A stretch of 64,000 nt of DNA from Rhodopseudomonas palustris (GTDB taxonomy: Bacteria; Pseudomonadota; Alphaproteobacteria; Rhizobiales; Xanthobacteraceae), in the NCBI GenBank assembly GCA_016215605.1, contig JACRJB010000053.1, positions 1 through 64,000 on the forward strand, written 5' to 3'. A model generated the notes under the pieces. It was not told the origin of the DNA, searched no databases, and worked only from the letters and a program-made list of their open reading frames with translations. Positions within the stretch are counted from its first letter, which is position 1, and the number at the start of each line of letters is the position of its first letter. A program made the position numbers and the translations under genes. Of this stretch, positions 44,296-54,954 are shown one piece after another.

Positions 44296-45630
44296 ATGAT
44301 TGCGCAGGCGCCCGACGAGCAAGCCCGCCACGGCGGACCTCTGGTCCCCACCACCGACAAGATCCCCGTACCAGTGACGCCATGGGCGGACCGGCTGCGC
44401 CATGCCGCGATCATCCTGCTCGCTGCCGGCATCGCGCTGGCGGCGCTGGCGGCGTTCGGCGAAATCTCCGCCACCGCGGCGGGCGCGGTGTTCGTCTGCG
44501 TCGCGGCCGCGGCGCTGGTGCCGTGGCGGCTGCACGATGCGGCGAATGCGCGCGAGGAGATCCACGGCGTCAGCCCGGTGGAGACGCCGGTGGTGCGCGC
44601 CATCGTCGCCGGGATGCCCGATCCCGCGGTGCTGCTCGATCGCGCCGGCCGGGTGCTGCATCTCAACGCCGCCGCCGCGCAGCTCGCGCCGGCGCTGCGG
44701 GTGCGCGAGCTCGCGCAGTTCGCGCTGCGCAATCCGGAGATCGTCACCGCGCTGCGCGAGGCGATCGCCACCGCCGAGCCGCGTCGGGTCAGCTATCTCG
44801 ACCACGCGCTGATCGAGCGCTGGCTGGAGCTGATCATCGTGCCGGTGCAGGTGCCGACCGCGTTCGGCGGGCTCGATCAGTGCATGCTGATGACCTTCCA
44901 CGATCTGACGCCGCTGCGCCGTGTCGAGGAGATGCGCGCCGATTTCGTCGCCAATGCCAGCCACGAACTGCGCACGCCGCTGGCGGCGCTGTCCGGCTTC
45001 ATCGACACGCTGCAGGGGCCGGCTCGCGACGACCCCAAGGCGCGCGAGCGCTTCCTCGGCATCATGCAGGCGCAGGCGACGCGGATGGCGCGGCTGATCG
45101 ACGATCTGCTGTCGTTGTCGCGGGTCGAGCTCAGCGCCCATGTCCGGCCCGACACCCAGATCGACCTCGCGCCACTGATCAAGCAGGTCGCCGACGGGCT
45201 CGAGCCGCTGGCGAAGGAGCGGCAGGTCGCGATCGACATCGAGCTGCCCGAGGCGCCGGCGGTGATCGCCGGCGACCGTGAGGAATTGCTGCGGGTGTTC
45301 GAGAACCTGATCGAGAACGCGCTGAAATACGGCGCCTCCGGCGGCCGGGTCGCGGTCGCGGTGGCAGCGGTCAATTCGTCCGACGGCGGCACCGAGTATC
45401 GGGTCGCCGTGCGCGATTTCGGGCCGGGCATCGCGCCCGAACATCTGCCGCGGCTGACCGAGCGATTTTACCGTGTCGATGTCGGCGACAGCCGCGCGCA
45501 AGGCGGTACTGGATTAGGATTATCGTTGGTGAAACATATTGTTAACCGCCACCGCGGCCGGCTTCTGATCGAAAGCGTGCTGAAAAAGGGCGCCACTTTC
45601 ACCGTCTGTTTTCCCCCGGTAAAGCCCTAG
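44296..45630 (+). CDS. phoR: Phosphate-regulon sensor histidine kinase PhoR
   Basis: A 444-residue membrane kinase. Two close N-terminal helices (about 36-55 and 60-78) form a hairpin with almost no periplasmic sensor, as in PhoR; a PAS domain lies at about 100-205, then HisKA with His223 (NASHELRTPLAALSGFIDTLQG, typical of PhoR), N box NLIENALKYG, G1 DFGPGI and G2 GGTGLGLSLVKHIVNRH. It senses phosphate through the Pst transporter and PhoU and phosphorylates PhoB. Here phoR precedes pstS while phoB is last in the cluster, the common alphaproteobacterial order. Confidence 0.95.
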   Translation: MIAQAPDEQARHGGPLVPTTDKIPVPVTPWADRLRHAAIILLAAGIALAALAAFGEISATAAGAVFVCVAAAALVPWRLHDAANAREEIHGVSPVETPVVRAIVAGMPDPAVLLDRAGRVLHLNAAAAQLAPALRVRELAQFALRNPEIVTALREAIATAEPRRVSYLDHALIERWLELIIVPVQVPTAFGGLDQCMLMTFHDLTPLRRVEEMRADFVANASHELRTPLAALSGFIDTLQGPARDDPKARERFLGIMQAQATRMARLIDDLLSLSRVELSAHVRPDTQIDLAPLIKQVADGLEPLAKERQVAIDIELPEAPAVIAGDREELLRVFENLIENALKYGASGGRVAVAVAAVNSSDGGTEYRVAVRDFGPGIAPEHLPRLTERFYRVDVGDSRAQGGTGLGLSLVKHIVNRHRGRLLIESVLKKGATFTVCFPPVKP

Positions 45631-45669
45631 GCCGAAGCTTAAATCTCCAGTGATTTCCGTGGCTTGGTG

Positions 45670-45698
45670 TAGTCACATGAGTGTCATCAAACCCTCAT
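45670..45698 (+). promoter_or_regulatory. Pho box upstream of pstS
   Basis: Three 7-bp direct repeats at 11-bp spacing: TAGTCAC (45670), GTGTCAT (45681) and CCCTCAT (45692), with spacers ATGA and CAAA. These fit the PhoB consensus CTGTCAT-N4-CTGTCAT. The pstS start is 86 nt downstream. Confidence 0.78.
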
Positions 45699-45784
45699 AA
45701 AAGGTCAATCGACCGCTCTTAAAGCGAGCGGGGTAGGCGCTGTCGGGCGCGATGAGCGCTTCGCTTACCAACGGAGACCAACCC

Positions 45785-46795
45785 ATGAATTTCATCAAGT
45801 CCATCGTCGCAGCCGGGCTGGTTGCGGCGTCGACCTCGGCCTTCGCGGCCGACATCACCGGCGCTGGCGCCACCTTCCCGTTCCCGGTCTATTCGAAGTG
45901 GGCCGACGCCTATAAGAAAGAGACCGGCAACGGTCTGAACTACCAGTCGATCGGCTCCGGCGCCGGCATCAAGCAGATCATCGCCAAGACCGTGACCTTC
46001 GGCGCCACCGATGCGCCGCTGAAGCCGGAACAGCTCGACAAGGAAGGCCTTGTGCAGTGGCCGATGGTGATGGGCGCCATCGTTCCGGTGGTCAATCTCG
46101 AAGGCGTCAAGCCGGGTGAGCTGGTGTTCGACGGCCCGACGCTGGCCGACATCTACATCGGCAAGATCACCAAGTGGGACGACGCGGCGATCAAGAAGCT
46201 GAACCCGAAGGTCGCTCTGCCGAGCGACGCGATCACCGTGGTTCGCCGTTCCGACGGTTCGGGCACCACCTTCAACTTCACCGACTACCTGTCCAAGGTC
46301 AGCCCCGACTGGAAGACCAAGGTCGGTTCGGGCACCGCGGTGGAATGGCCCGTCGGCGTCGGCGCCAAGGGCAACGAAGGCGTCGCCGGCAATGTCGGTC
46401 AGACCAAGAATTCGATCGGCTATGTCGAATACGCCTACGCCAAGCAGAACAAGCTGACCTATGCGGGTCTGGTCAACAGCGCCGGCAAGCCGGTGCAGCC
46501 GACCATGGCGGCGTTCCAGGCCGCGGCCGCGAACGCCGACTGGGCCAATGCCAAGGGCTACTACCTGATCCTGACCAACCAGCCCGGCGAGACCTCGTGG
46601 CCGATCACTGCCGCGACCTTCATCCTGATGCACAAGGAGCCGGTCGACAAGGCGGCGTCGTCCGAGGCGATCAAGTTCTTCAAGTGGGCGTTCGAGAAGG
46701 GCGACAAGATGGCCGAAGATCTCGACTACATCCCGATGCCCGCTTCGGTCGTCAAGCAGATCGAGAAGACCTGGTCGGCCGACATCAAGAGCTGA
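45785..46795 (+). CDS. pstS: Phosphate ABC transporter substrate-binding protein PstS
   Basis: A 336-residue periplasmic phosphate binder. Residues 1-22 are a signal peptide (ending AFA), and the mature start [24 protein letters not shown] is diagnostic. Phosphate-contacting segments [20 protein letters not shown] and [16 protein letters not shown] are intact. The Met at 45785 is preferred over 45752 because the signal peptide begins there. A Pho box lies upstream; phosphate starvation should raise its expression strongly. Confidence 0.97.
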   Translation: MNFIKSIVAAGLVAASTSAFAADITGAGATFPFPVYSKWADAYKKETGNGLNYQSIGSGAGIKQIIAKTVTFGATDAPLKPEQLDKEGLVQWPMVMGAIVPVVNLEGVKPGELVFDGPTLADIYIGKITKWDDAAIKKLNPKVALPSDAITVVRRSDGSGTTFNFTDYLSKVSPDWKTKVGSGTAVEWPVGVGAKGNEGVAGNVGQTKNSIGYVEYAYAKQNKLTYAGLVNSAGKPVQPTMAAFQAAAANADWANAKGYYLILTNQPGETSWPITAATFILMHKEPVDKAASSEAIKFFKWAFEKGDKMAEDLDYIPMPASVVKQIEKTWSADIKS

Positions 46796-47066
46796 TCACG
46801 TTCGGGGATGAGCGCGATCCGGTTCGCCGGGTCGCGTGATCCCGGGACGTCCGTCGCGGCGACATCGATCGAGACCCCGTCGATCGCGACTTCAAACTCG
46901 AGACCCTGGATTCCGGCCGCCCGACGGGCCGGAGTCCGGCGGCCCTCCGACAAGCGGATCGTCCGGCGCGCTTTGCGGCGCAACACGGGATCATCCGGTT
47001 TCAAACAGAAATCTCCGGGCTACGCGGCTCGTTTATCGTAACCTGCATCGGCACAAGGAGACAGGC

Positions 47067-48068
47067 GTGGCGGACATGGCGGTTGAAAGTACTGGGTTGC
47101 AAGCGGCTGCTGGACCGTATGATCGCGCCAAGGCTCTGAGCGCTTTCAAGTTCGGCGACGCGGCGTTCTACTGGACCACGCGCGCCTGCGCGATCTCCGT
47201 CCTGCTGATCCTCGGCGGCATCATCATCTCGCTGATCGTCGGCGCCTGGCCGGCGATGCGTGAATTCGGCATCTCGTTCCTCACCACCGCGCGTTGGGCC
47301 CCGGCCAACGATCCGCCGGTGCTCGGCGCGCTCGGGCCGATCTACGGCACGCTGGTGACGTCGGTGATCGCGATGGTGATCGCGATCCCGGTCGGCCTCG
47401 GCATCGCGATCTTCCTCACCGAACTCTGCCCGGTATGGCTGCGCCGGCCGATCGGCCTCGCCATCGAGCTGCTCGCCGGCATCCCGTCGATCATCTACGG
47501 CATGTGGGGCTTCTTCGTGCTCGGCCCGTTCCTCGCCTATCACTTCCAGCCGGCGATGATCGCGATCTTCGACGGCGTGCCGGTGCTGGGATCGATCTTC
47601 GCCGGGCCGCCGTCTTATCTCAGCCTGTTCAACGCCTCGCTGATCCTGGCGATCATGGTGCTGCCGTTCATCACCGCGATTTCGGTCGACGTGTTCAAGA
47701 CCGTGCCGCCGGTGCTGAAGGAAGCCGCTTACGGCGTCGGCTGCACCACCTGGGAAGTGGTCCGCAGCGTGGTCATTCCCTACACAAGGGTCGGCGTGAT
47801 CGGCGGCGTGATGCTGGCGCTCGGCCGCGCGCTCGGCGAGACCATGGCGGTGACCTTCATCATCGGCAACTCGTTCCGGATCTCGGGCTCGATCTTCGCG
47901 CCCGGCACCACGATCTCGGCGGCGATCGCCTCCGAATTCGCCGAAAGCGACGGCCTGCATCAGTCCGGCCTGATCCTGCTCGGCCTGCTGCTGTTCATCC
48001 TGACCTTCTTCGTGCTGGCCGCGGCGCGACTGCTGCTGATGCGACTTGAAATGAAGGCGGGCAAGTAA
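47067..48068 (+). CDS. pstC: Phosphate ABC transporter permease PstC
   Basis: A 333-residue permease with six helices and the typical long external loop. Key parts are [13 protein letters not shown]-like N-core, [18 protein letters not shown], and the coupling segment [26 protein letters not shown] at 47067 with AAGGAG 7 nt before it is the best start; an in-frame ATG at 47076 has none. A 271-nt gap separates it from pstS, in which I see no gene or clear terminator. Confidence 0.95.
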   Translation: MADMAVESTGLQAAAGPYDRAKALSAFKFGDAAFYWTTRACAISVLLILGGIIISLIVGAWPAMREFGISFLTTARWAPANDPPVLGALGPIYGTLVTSVIAMVIAIPVGLGIAIFLTELCPVWLRRPIGLAIELLAGIPSIIYGMWGFFVLGPFLAYHFQPAMIAIFDGVPVLGSIFAGPPSYLSLFNASLILAIMVLPFITAISVDVFKTVPPVLKEAAYGVGCTTWEVVRSVVIPYTRVGVIGGVMLALGRALGETMAVTFIIGNSFRISGSIFAPGTTISAAIASEFAESDGLHQSGLILLGLLLFILTFFVLAAARLLLMRLEMKAGK

Positions 48069-48070
48069 CC

Positions 48071-48934
48071 ATGGCTCCGATTCAAAACGTCAATCCGATC
48101 TACGCCCACCGCCACCGCGTCGACATCGTGGTCAAGGTGCTGTGCTCGGCCGCCGCCGTGTTCGGCGTCACCTGGCTGGCGCTGATCCTGTTCACGCTGT
48201 TCTGGAACGGTCTCGCCGGCGTCAACTGGCAGGTGTTCACCCAGAACACGCCGCCGCCGGGCTCGACCGAAGGCGGCCTGCTCAACGCCATCGTCGGTTC
48301 GGTGATCATGACCGTGCTCGGCGTCGGCATCGGCGCCCCGCTCGGCCTGTTCGCCGGCACCTATCTGGCCGAATACGGCAAGCACGACCGGCTCACCTCG
48401 GTGATCCGCTTCATCAACGACATCCTGCTCAGCGCGCCGTCGATCATCATCGGCCTGTTCATCTACGGTGCGGTGGTGGTGACGATGGGCCGGTTCTCGG
48501 CGCTCGCCGGCTCGCTGGCGCTGGCGGTGATCGTGATCCCGGTGGTGGTGCGCACCACCGAAGACATGCTGCTGCTGGTGCCGGGCTCGCTGCGCGAGGC
48601 GGCCTCCGCGCTCGGCCTGCCGCGCTCGCTGGTGATCCGCCGGATCGCCTACCGCGCCGCGCGCGCCGGCCTGATCACCGGCATCCTGCTCGCCACCGCG
48701 CGCGTCGCCGGCGAAACCGCGCCGCTGCTGTTCACCGCGCTCAGCAACCAGTTCTTCAGCCTCGACATGACCAAGACGATGGCGAACCTGCCGGTGACCA
48801 TCAACAACTTCGTCCAGAGCCCCTACGAATACTGGAAGCAGCTCGCCTGGACCGGCGCGTTGCTGATCACCTTGACCGTGCTTGCCCTGAACATTGGTGC
48901 GCGCATCATCGGCGCCGAGAGGACCACGAAATGA
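48071..48934 (+). CDS. pstA: Phosphate ABC transporter permease PstA
   Basis: A 287-residue permease partnering PstC. It shows [37 protein letters not shown]-type signature pieces and the coupling loop [21 protein letters not shown], with six membrane helices. It starts 2 nt after pstC and overlaps pstB by ATGA. Confidence 0.96.
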   Translation: MAPIQNVNPIYAHRHRVDIVVKVLCSAAAVFGVTWLALILFTLFWNGLAGVNWQVFTQNTPPPGSTEGGLLNAIVGSVIMTVLGVGIGAPLGLFAGTYLAEYGKHDRLTSVIRFINDILLSAPSIIIGLFIYGAVVVTMGRFSALAGSLALAVIVIPVVVRTTEDMLLLVPGSLREAASALGLPRSLVIRRIAYRAARAGLITGILLATARVAGETAPLLFTALSNQFFSLDMTKTMANLPVTINNFVQSPYEYWKQLAWTGALLITLTVLALNIGARIIGAERTTK

Positions 48935-49755
48935 CCGAGATTTCGATCGCAACCAGCGTTCCGAGCGGACCGGGGCCGCTGATCGGCAGCCAGCCGGACG
49001 GCCCTCCCAAGGTCGTGGTGCGCGACCTGAATTTCTACTACGGCCAGAACCACGCGCTGAAGCACATCAACCTCAGCCTGGCCGCCAACCGCGTCACCGC
49101 GTTCATCGGGCCGTCGGGTTGCGGCAAGTCGACTTTGCTGCGGATCTTCAACCGGATGTACGATCTCTACCCCGGCCAGCGCGCCGAAGGGCAGGTCATG
49201 CTGGACGGCCACAACATCCTGGATCCCAAGCTCGACCTCAATCTGCTGCGGGCGCGGGTCGGCATGGTGTTCCAGAAGCCGACGCCGTTTCCGATGACGA
49301 TCTACGAGAACATCGCCTTCGGCATCCGGCTGTATGAGAAGATCTCCAAGTCGGAGATGGACGGCCGGGTCGAGAAGGCGCTGCGCGGCGCGGCGCTGTG
49401 GAACGAGGTCAAGGACAAGCTCAACGCCTCCGGGCTCAGCCTGTCCGGCGGCCAGCAGCAGCGGCTGTGCATCGCCCGCACCATCGCGGTGCGGCCGGAA
49501 GTCATCCTGTTCGACGAGCCGTGCTCGGCGCTCGACCCGATCTCGACCGCGAAGATCGAGGAGCTGATCGACGAACTGAAGGAGGACTACACCATCGCCA
49601 TCGTCACCCATAACATGCAGCAGGCGGCGCGCGTCTCGGAATCGACCGCCTTCATGTATCTCGGCGAGCTGATCGAATTCGGTCCGACCAACAAGATCTT
49701 CACCTCGCCGAACGACCGGCGCACCCAGGACTACATCACCGGCCGGTTCGGCTGA
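48931..49755 (+). CDS. pstB: Phosphate ABC transporter ATP-binding protein PstB
   Basis: A 274-residue ATPase. Walker [10 protein letters not shown], the PstB-specific [15 protein letters not shown] and [19 protein letters not shown], signature [15 protein letters not shown] and Walker [17 protein letters not shown] are all present. It powers phosphate import through PstCA and takes part in PhoR signalling. About 20 extra residues precede the core, as is common in this order. Confidence 0.97.
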   Translation: MTEISIATSVPSGPGPLIGSQPDGPPKVVVRDLNFYYGQNHALKHINLSLAANRVTAFIGPSGCGKSTLLRIFNRMYDLYPGQRAEGQVMLDGHNILDPKLDLNLLRARVGMVFQKPTPFPMTIYENIAFGIRLYEKISKSEMDGRVEKALRGAALWNEVKDKLNASGLSLSGGQQQRLCIARTIAVRPEVILFDEPCSALDPISTAKIEELIDELKEDYTIAIVTHNMQQAARVSESTAFMYLGELIEFGPTNKIFTSPNDRRTQDYITGRFG

Positions 49756-49780
49756 CGCGCCAGGCGCGAGGAGAAACGAC

Positions 49781-50497
49781 ATGGGCTTCGAGCACACCAC
49801 CAAGGCGTTCGACGGCGACCTGCAGGAACTGACCCGGATGGTCGCCGAGATGGGCGGTCTGGCCGAGCGGCAGATCGTCGATGCGGTCGACGCGCTGGTT
49901 CGGCGCGACGTGGCGCTCGGCGCCCGCGTCGTCGCGGCCGATCAGGAGATCGACCAGATGCAGCGCGGCATCGAGGAGCACGCGGTGCTGACCATCGCGC
50001 GGCGCCAGCCGATGGCGGTCGATCTGCGCGACATCGTCGGCGCGATGCGGGTCGCCACCGATCTGGAGCGGATCGGCGATCTGTCGAAGAACATCGCCAA
50101 GCGGGTCAACGCGATCGACAGCGACTTCCATCCGCTGAAGCTGATCCGCGGCCTCGAACACATGACCGATCTGGTGCAGTCGCAGGTCAAGGCGGTGCTC
50201 GACGCCTACACGGCGCACGATCTGCCGGCCGCGATGGTGGTGTGGAACGGCGACGAGGAAGTCGACGCGATCTGCACCTCGCTGTTCCGCGAACTGCTCA
50301 CCTACATGATGGAAGATCCGCGCAACATCTCGTTCTGCATCCATCTGATGTTCTGCGCCAAGAACATCGAGCGGATCGGCGACCACGCCACCAACATCGC
50401 CGAGACCGTGTTCTACATGGTCGAAGGCCAGCAGATTCTGGACAAGCGTCCGAAGGGCGACATGACGACCTTCGCCAACGCGACGCCGGGCAACTGA
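49781..50497 (+). CDS. phoU: Phosphate signalling protein PhoU
   Basis: A 238-residue helical protein made of two three-helix repeats. Metal-binding E/DxxxD motifs appear in RVATDLERIGDLSKNIAKR and CAKNIERIGDHATNIAE, the family hallmarks. It restrains PhoR when phosphate is sufficient and limits Pst uptake. It lies between pstB and phoB in the operon. Confidence 0.97.
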   Translation: MGFEHTTKAFDGDLQELTRMVAEMGGLAERQIVDAVDALVRRDVALGARVVAADQEIDQMQRGIEEHAVLTIARRQPMAVDLRDIVGAMRVATDLERIGDLSKNIAKRVNAIDSDFHPLKLIRGLEHMTDLVQSQVKAVLDAYTAHDLPAAMVVWNGDEEVDAICTSLFRELLTYMMEDPRNISFCIHLMFCAKNIERIGDHATNIAETVFYMVEGQQILDKRPKGDMTTFANATPGN

Positions 50498-50554
50498 CGA
50501 AACTTTGCGGCGATGCGTCGATACGCATCGGTCGATTGAAGACGAGGACGACAC

Positions 50555-51256
50555 ATGGGTGCGCGCATTCTGGTGGTTGAAGACGAGGAAGCGCTGACCA
50601 CGCTGCTGCGGTACAATCTCGAATCCGACGGCTACGACGTCGAAACCGTCGCCCGTGGCGACGACGCCGACACAAGGATGAAGGAGCGGCTGCCGGATCT
50701 GGTGGTGCTGGACTGGATGCTGCCGGGGCTGTCGGGGATCGAACTCTGCCGCCGGCTGCGGGCACGGTCCGACACCAAGCAGCTGCCGATCATCATGCTG
50801 ACGGCGCGCGGCGAAGAGAGCGAGCGCGTCCGCGGGCTCGCCACCGGCGCCGACGACTACATCGTCAAGCCGTTCTCGGTGCCGGAACTGCTGGCCCGGG
50901 TGAAGGGCCTGCTGCGGCGCGCCGCGCCGGAGCGGCTCGCCACCGTGCTGTCCTACGGCGACCTCGAACTCGACCGCGACAAGCGCCGGGTCGCGCGGTC
51001 CGGCCGGCCGATCGATCTCGGCCCGACCGAATATCGCCTGCTGGAGTTCTTCCTGGAGCACCCCGGCCGGGTGTTCAGCCGCGAGCAGCTGCTCGACGGC
51101 GTCTGGGGCCGCGACATCTATATCGACGAACGCACCGTCGACGTCCACATCGGCCGGCTGCGCAAGCTGCTCAATCCCGGCCGCGAACAGGACCCGATCC
51201 GCACCGTCCGCGGCGCCGGCTACGCCCTCGACGATCGCTTCGCCAAGGTGGAGTAG
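50555..51256 (+). CDS. phoB: Phosphate-regulon response regulator PhoB
   Basis: A 233-residue OmpR-family regulator. Receiver residues are Glu9-Asp10-Glu11, Asp53 (VVLDWMLPGLSGIE) and Lys in YIVKPFSVPEL; the winged helix ends RTVDVHIGRLRKLLNP...IRTVRGAGYAL, a close match to PhoB. Phosphorylated by PhoR, it binds Pho boxes such as that before pstS. Last gene of the cluster. Confidence 0.97.
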   Translation: MGARILVVEDEEALTTLLRYNLESDGYDVETVARGDDADTRMKERLPDLVVLDWMLPGLSGIELCRRLRARSDTKQLPIIMLTARGEESERVRGLATGADDYIVKPFSVPELLARVKGLLRRAAPERLATVLSYGDLELDRDKRRVARSGRPIDLGPTEYRLLEFFLEHPGRVFSREQLLDGVWGRDIYIDERTVDVHIGRLRKLLNPGREQDPIRTVRGAGYALDDRFAKVE

Positions 51257-51319
51257 GCGCTTAGCGCTGGTCGTCCAGGTCGACCACTTTTGCCAATCGA
51301 CAGGGCGCTGATATCAGCG

Positions 51320-51460
51320 CCCTCTCCCCTTGTGGGAGAGGGCAGCCTCGGCGTCGGCCACGTATTCGGTGGGGTGAGGGGGCGGGCGCATCGATCTTGG
51401 CAACCCCTCACCCGCCCTCGCTTCGCTCGGGCACCCTCTCCCACAGGGGGAGAGGGTGAA
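51320..51460. repeat. CCCTCTCCC-type palindromic repeats after phoB
   Basis: CCCTCTCCCCTTGTGGGAGAGGGCAG (from 51320) and CACCCTCTCCCACAGGGGGAGAGGGTG (to about 51460) face each other around a GGTGAGGG/CCCTCACCC inner pair. The whole gap 51257-51597 between convergent phoB and gcrA shows no gene. Confidence 0.82.
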
Positions 51461-51597
51461 GACGACGTTTGTGAGGAGTTACTAACGCTCTGGAATATTG
51501 GTCGCCCGCTTTCGCGGGCGATGACAGGCTCGCGGGGTGGCGCAGCCGTGCGCTGCGCGGGCGTCGGTTGTCTCCGCCTTGCCCCGGCGGCGTCAGT

Positions 51598-52107
51598 CTA
51601 GCGCGTCGGCTTCGGCTGGGCGCGGCGGCGGTCGCCGACCGGCTGGTAGGCGATGCGCGAGTGGTGCGAGCAGTACGGCAGGCCGGGCAGCGACTTGCCG
51701 CCGCAGAAGAAGAATTCCGGGCTCGACGGATCGCCGACCGGCCAGTGGCAGGTGGCTTCGTTGAGCTCCAGCAGCGACAGCCGCTGGTTCATCGGCACGA
51801 CGTTGTCGAACGCGATCGGATCGGGCTCGGCCTCGACCTCGAACACATGCGCCAGCGCGGTATTGCCGCGCGCCACCGGCCGCGTCACCCGCATCATATG
51901 CTGGGCCGGCCGGGCCTTGCGCGGCCGCGGTGCCGCCGAGGAGGGGCTCTTGGCCCGGCCCGACAGGCCGAGCCGGTGGACCTTGCCGATCACGGCGTTG
52001 CGCGTCACGTTGCCGAGTTCCGCGGCAATTTGACTCGCCGACAGCCCGCCTTCCCACAATTTCTTCAACTGCTCGACACGCTCGTCGGTCCAGGTCAATG
52101 CCGTCAT
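51598..52107 (-). CDS. gcrA: Cell-cycle regulator GcrA
   Basis: A 169-residue DNA-binding protein. The N-terminal helix-turn-helix WTDERVEQLKKLWEGGLSAS and the segment GNVTRNAVIGKVHRLGLSGRAK are diagnostic of GcrA; a linker rich in Pro/Arg/Ala leads to the C-terminal sigma-70-contacting region with CHWPVGDP and FFCGGKSLPGLPYCSHHSRIAYQ. In alphaproteobacteria it works with RNA polymerase at promoters carrying CcrM-methylated GANTC. Several GANTC sites lie just upstream of it. Confidence 0.95.
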   Translation of the reverse strand: MTALTWTDERVEQLKKLWEGGLSASQIAAELGNVTRNAVIGKVHRLGLSGRAKSPSSAAPRPRKARPAQHMMRVTRPVARGNTALAHVFEVEAEPDPIAFDNVVPMNQRLSLLELNEATCHWPVGDPSSPEFFFCGGKSLPGLPYCSHHSRIAYQPVGDRRRAQPKPTR

Positions 52108-52186
52108 CGTCTTAATCCCTTCCTGCCGCGAGGCGCCGGTTCAGCGCGGAACCGCGGCTGCGAGGTCGTCAATTGTCTTGCCGGCA

Positions 52187-52369
52187 GAATCCCTTAGCCC
52201 TCGCCGGACGGCCCCTGCCGTCCGGTCGATTCGCTCCGACCGAGAACTCGAAAAGGATTACAAACCGTGCACGAGATGTCGTACCCGACGAAGAAAACGC
52301 TACAATATGGCGTGACTCACGCGCAAGAGTCAGACCTGGTGCGTCCACACCTTCTCCATCGAGTGAGTC
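52187..52369. promoter_or_regulatory. Cluster of five GANTC (CcrM) sites between gcrA and argD
   Basis: GANTC occurs at 52187, 52228, 52314, 52327 and 52365 within 183 bp of the 458-nt divergent gap 52108-52565. The gap holds no gene that I can support. Such sites are usually sparse in GC-rich coding DNA, and CcrM/GcrA control of gcrA itself is known in Caulobacter-type cycles. Confidence 0.55.
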
Positions 52370-52565
52370 TTGGCTGTCACAGCGCGGTCCCGGCAAAGTC
52401 CGGACGAACCCTGGCCTAAGCCCCGGTTGACAGGCACTTCAGCACACCTAGAATGACTACACGTGCCGCCTGGAAAGGCGGCACGTTTCGTTTCCGGGGT
52501 ACGTCAGTCCCGATCGCGCTGATCGCGGTCCGGCCGGCGGCCCGCTTTTTCCGATCGGATCGGCC

Positions 52566-53777
52566 ATGTCGAGCGCAGCATCTACGTCCCATCTCCTGCC
52601 GGTATTCGCGAGGGCGGATGTCGCCTTCGAGCGCGGTGAGGGCGTCTGGCTGATCTCGACCGGCGGCGAGCGCTATCTCGATTTCACCAGCGGCGTCGCG
52701 GTCAATTCGCTCGGCCATTGCCATCCGCATCTGGTCGAAGCGTTGCAGCAGCAGGCGACCAAACTGTGGCACATGTCGAACCTGTTCAAGAGCCCGGACG
52801 GCGAACGGCTCGCCGCGCGGCTGTGCGAGCAGAGCTTCGCCGACTACGTGTTCTTCGCCAATTCCGGCGCCGAGGCGATGGAATGCGCGCTGAAGATGGC
52901 GCGGCACTATCACTTCTCCAGGGGCGCGCCGGAGCGCACCCGGATCGTCACCTTCGAGGGCGCGTTCCACGGCCGCACGCTGGGAACGCTCGCCGCCACC
53001 GGCTCGGCCAAGTATCTCGAAGGCTATGGCGAGCCGCTCGGCGGCTTCGACCAGGTGCCGCTCGGCGATATCGAGGCGGTCAAGAAGGCGATCGGCCCGA
53101 CGACCGCCGCGATCCTGATCGAGCCGCTGCAGGGCGAAGGCGGCGTGCGGTCGCCCGAGACCGCGTTCTTCCGGAGCTTGCGCGAGCTGTGCGATCAGCA
53201 CGGCCTGCTGCTGATCTTCGATGAGGTGCAGACCGGCATGGGCCGCACCGGCGAATTGTTCGCCTACAAGCGGATCGGCGTCACCCCCGACATCATGTCG
53301 CTGGCCAAGGCGCTCGGCGGCGGCTTCCCGATCGGCGCCTGCCTGGCGACGGCGGAGGCCGCCAAGGGCATGGCGCCGGGCTCGCACGGTTCGACCTTCG
53401 GCGGCAATCCGCTGGCGGTCGCGTCCGCCAATGCGGTGCTCGACGTCATGCTGCAGCCCGGCTTCTTCGATCGGGTCAAGCAGATCTCGCTGCTGCTCAA
53501 ACAGAAGCTCGCGGGCGTGGTCGACCGCTATCCGCAGGTGCTGAGCGAAGTGCGCGGCGAGGGGCTGCTGATCGGTCTCAAGGCGGTGGTGCCGTCGACC
53601 GATCTGGTCGCCGCGCTGCGCGAGCAGAAGCTGCTCACCGTCGGCGCCGGCGACAATGTGGTGCGCCTGCTGCCGCCGCTGATCGTCAGCGAGGCCGAGC
53701 TCGACGAAGCGGTGACGCGGCTGGAGCGCGCCTGCGGTGCGCTGTCCGGCCAGGCGGCGCAGCGGGAGGCGGTGTGA
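52566..53777 (+). CDS. argD: Acetylornithine aminotransferase
   Basis: A 403-residue class III PLP enzyme. [20 protein letters not shown] holds the phosphate loop, [18 protein letters not shown] the cofactor-stacking segment, [15 protein letters not shown] the Asp that pairs with the pyridine nitrogen, and [14 protein letters not shown] the Schiff-base lysine. It makes N-acetylornithine in arginine synthesis. argF follows with overlapping stop and start, which supports ArgD over GABA or other class III substrates. Confidence 0.93.
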   Translation: MSSAASTSHLLPVFARADVAFERGEGVWLISTGGERYLDFTSGVAVNSLGHCHPHLVEALQQQATKLWHMSNLFKSPDGERLAARLCEQSFADYVFFANSGAEAMECALKMARHYHFSRGAPERTRIVTFEGAFHGRTLGTLAATGSAKYLEGYGEPLGGFDQVPLGDIEAVKKAIGPTTAAILIEPLQGEGGVRSPETAFFRSLRELCDQHGLLLIFDEVQTGMGRTGELFAYKRIGVTPDIMSLAKALGGGFPIGACLATAEAAKGMAPGSHGSTFGGNPLAVASANAVLDVMLQPGFFDRVKQISLLLKQKLAGVVDRYPQVLSEVRGEGLLIGLKAVVPSTDLVAALREQKLLTVGAGDNVVRLLPPLIVSEAELDEAVTRLERACGALSGQAAQREAV

Positions 53778-54715
53778 TGACCAGCGCCGTGCTCAAAGCC
53801 CCGCGGCATTTCCTCGATCTCACCGAGGTGCCGACCTCCGAGCTGCGCAACATGCTGGCGGCGTCGGTGTCGATGAAGGCCAAGCGCAAGGCCGGCAGCC
53901 TCGACGACAAGCCGCTCGCCGGCAAGACGCTGGCGATGATCTTCGACAAGCCGTCGACCCGCACCCGGGTGTCGTTCGATGTCGGCATGCGCCAGCTCGG
54001 CGGCGAGTCGATCATGCTGACCGGGCAGGAGATGCAGCTCGGCCGCGGCGAAACCATCGCCGATACCGCGCGGGTGCTTTCGCGCTTCGTCGACATCATC
54101 ATGATCCGGATCCTCAATCACGAGGCGCTGCTGGAGCTGGCCGCCAACGCCACCGTGCCGGTGATCAACGGCCTGACCCGCAAGTCGCATCCGTGCCAGG
54201 TGATGGCCGACGTGATGACGTTCGAGGAGCATCGCGGCCCGATCAAGGGCGCGACCGTGGCCTGGACCGGCGACGACAACAACGTGCTGGCGTCGTTCGC
54301 CCATGCCGCGCAGCGCTTCGAATTCAAGCTCAACGTCGCCACCCCGCCGCAGCTCGCGCCCAACAAGGCGCTGCGCGACTGGATCAAGGCGAGCGGTGCG
54401 GCGGTCACGCTCGGCAACGATCCGGAAGAGGCGGTGCGCGGCGCCGATTGCGTCGTCACCGACACCTGGGTGTCGATGGGCGACAAGGACGGCGAGCACC
54501 GCCACAATCTGCTCAAGCCCTATCAGGTCAACGCCAAGCTGATGTCGCTCGCCCACAAGGACGCGATCTTCATGCACTGCCTGCCGGCGCATCGCGGCGA
54601 GGAAGTCACCGACGAGGTGATCGACGGCCCGCAATCCGTGGTGTTCGACGAAGCCGAAAACCGCCTGCACGCGCAAAAGGGCATTTTGGCCTGGTGTTTG
54701 GGCGCGGTGGCGTAG
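53777..54715 (+). CDS. argF: Ornithine carbamoyltransferase
   Basis: A 312-residue enzyme. Carbamoyl-phosphate site [10 protein letters not shown], ornithine-side motifs [18 protein letters not shown] and the catalytic Cys segment [13 protein letters not shown] are intact. It forms citrulline in the cytoplasm. The ATG at 53777 shares its A with the argD stop and has GGGAGGCGG upstream; a GTG three bases earlier is a less likely start. Confidence 0.96.
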   Translation: MTSAVLKAPRHFLDLTEVPTSELRNMLAASVSMKAKRKAGSLDDKPLAGKTLAMIFDKPSTRTRVSFDVGMRQLGGESIMLTGQEMQLGRGETIADTARVLSRFVDIIMIRILNHEALLELAANATVPVINGLTRKSHPCQVMADVMTFEEHRGPIKGATVAWTGDDNNVLASFAHAAQRFEFKLNVATPPQLAPNKALRDWIKASGAAVTLGNDPEEAVRGADCVVTDTWVSMGDKDGEHRHNLLKPYQVNAKLMSLAHKDAIFMHCLPAHRGEEVTDEVIDGPQSVVFDEAENRLHAQKGILAWCLGAVA

Positions 54716-54735
54716 CAGCCGGCGGCGCCTTCTTC

Positions 54736-54870
54736 TAACCCTCTCCCCTCGTGGGAGAGGGTGGCGAGCGAAGCTCGCCGGGTGAGGGGGCCGCGGGCAC
54801 AGCGCCTGCGCCAACCCCTCATCCGACGCGAACTGACGTTCGCGCCACCTTCTCCCACAAGGGGAGAAGG
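54736..54870. repeat. CCCTCTCCC-type palindromic repeat pair between argF and hslO
   Basis: CCCTCTCCCCTCGTGGGAGAGGGTGGCG at 54740 and CTTCTCCCACAAGGGGAGAAGG ending at 54870 are inverted partners with a GGTGAGGGGGC/CCCCTCATCC inner pair. Same family as at 38937 and 51320. Confidence 0.82.
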
Positions 54871-54954
54871 AAGACGTCCCGTCGCGGCATCGCTGCCATT
54901 CGCCTTCCAGCCCGACCCTTTCGCTCCCCGCCCCTCGCCCCCAGATAAGCGCCC

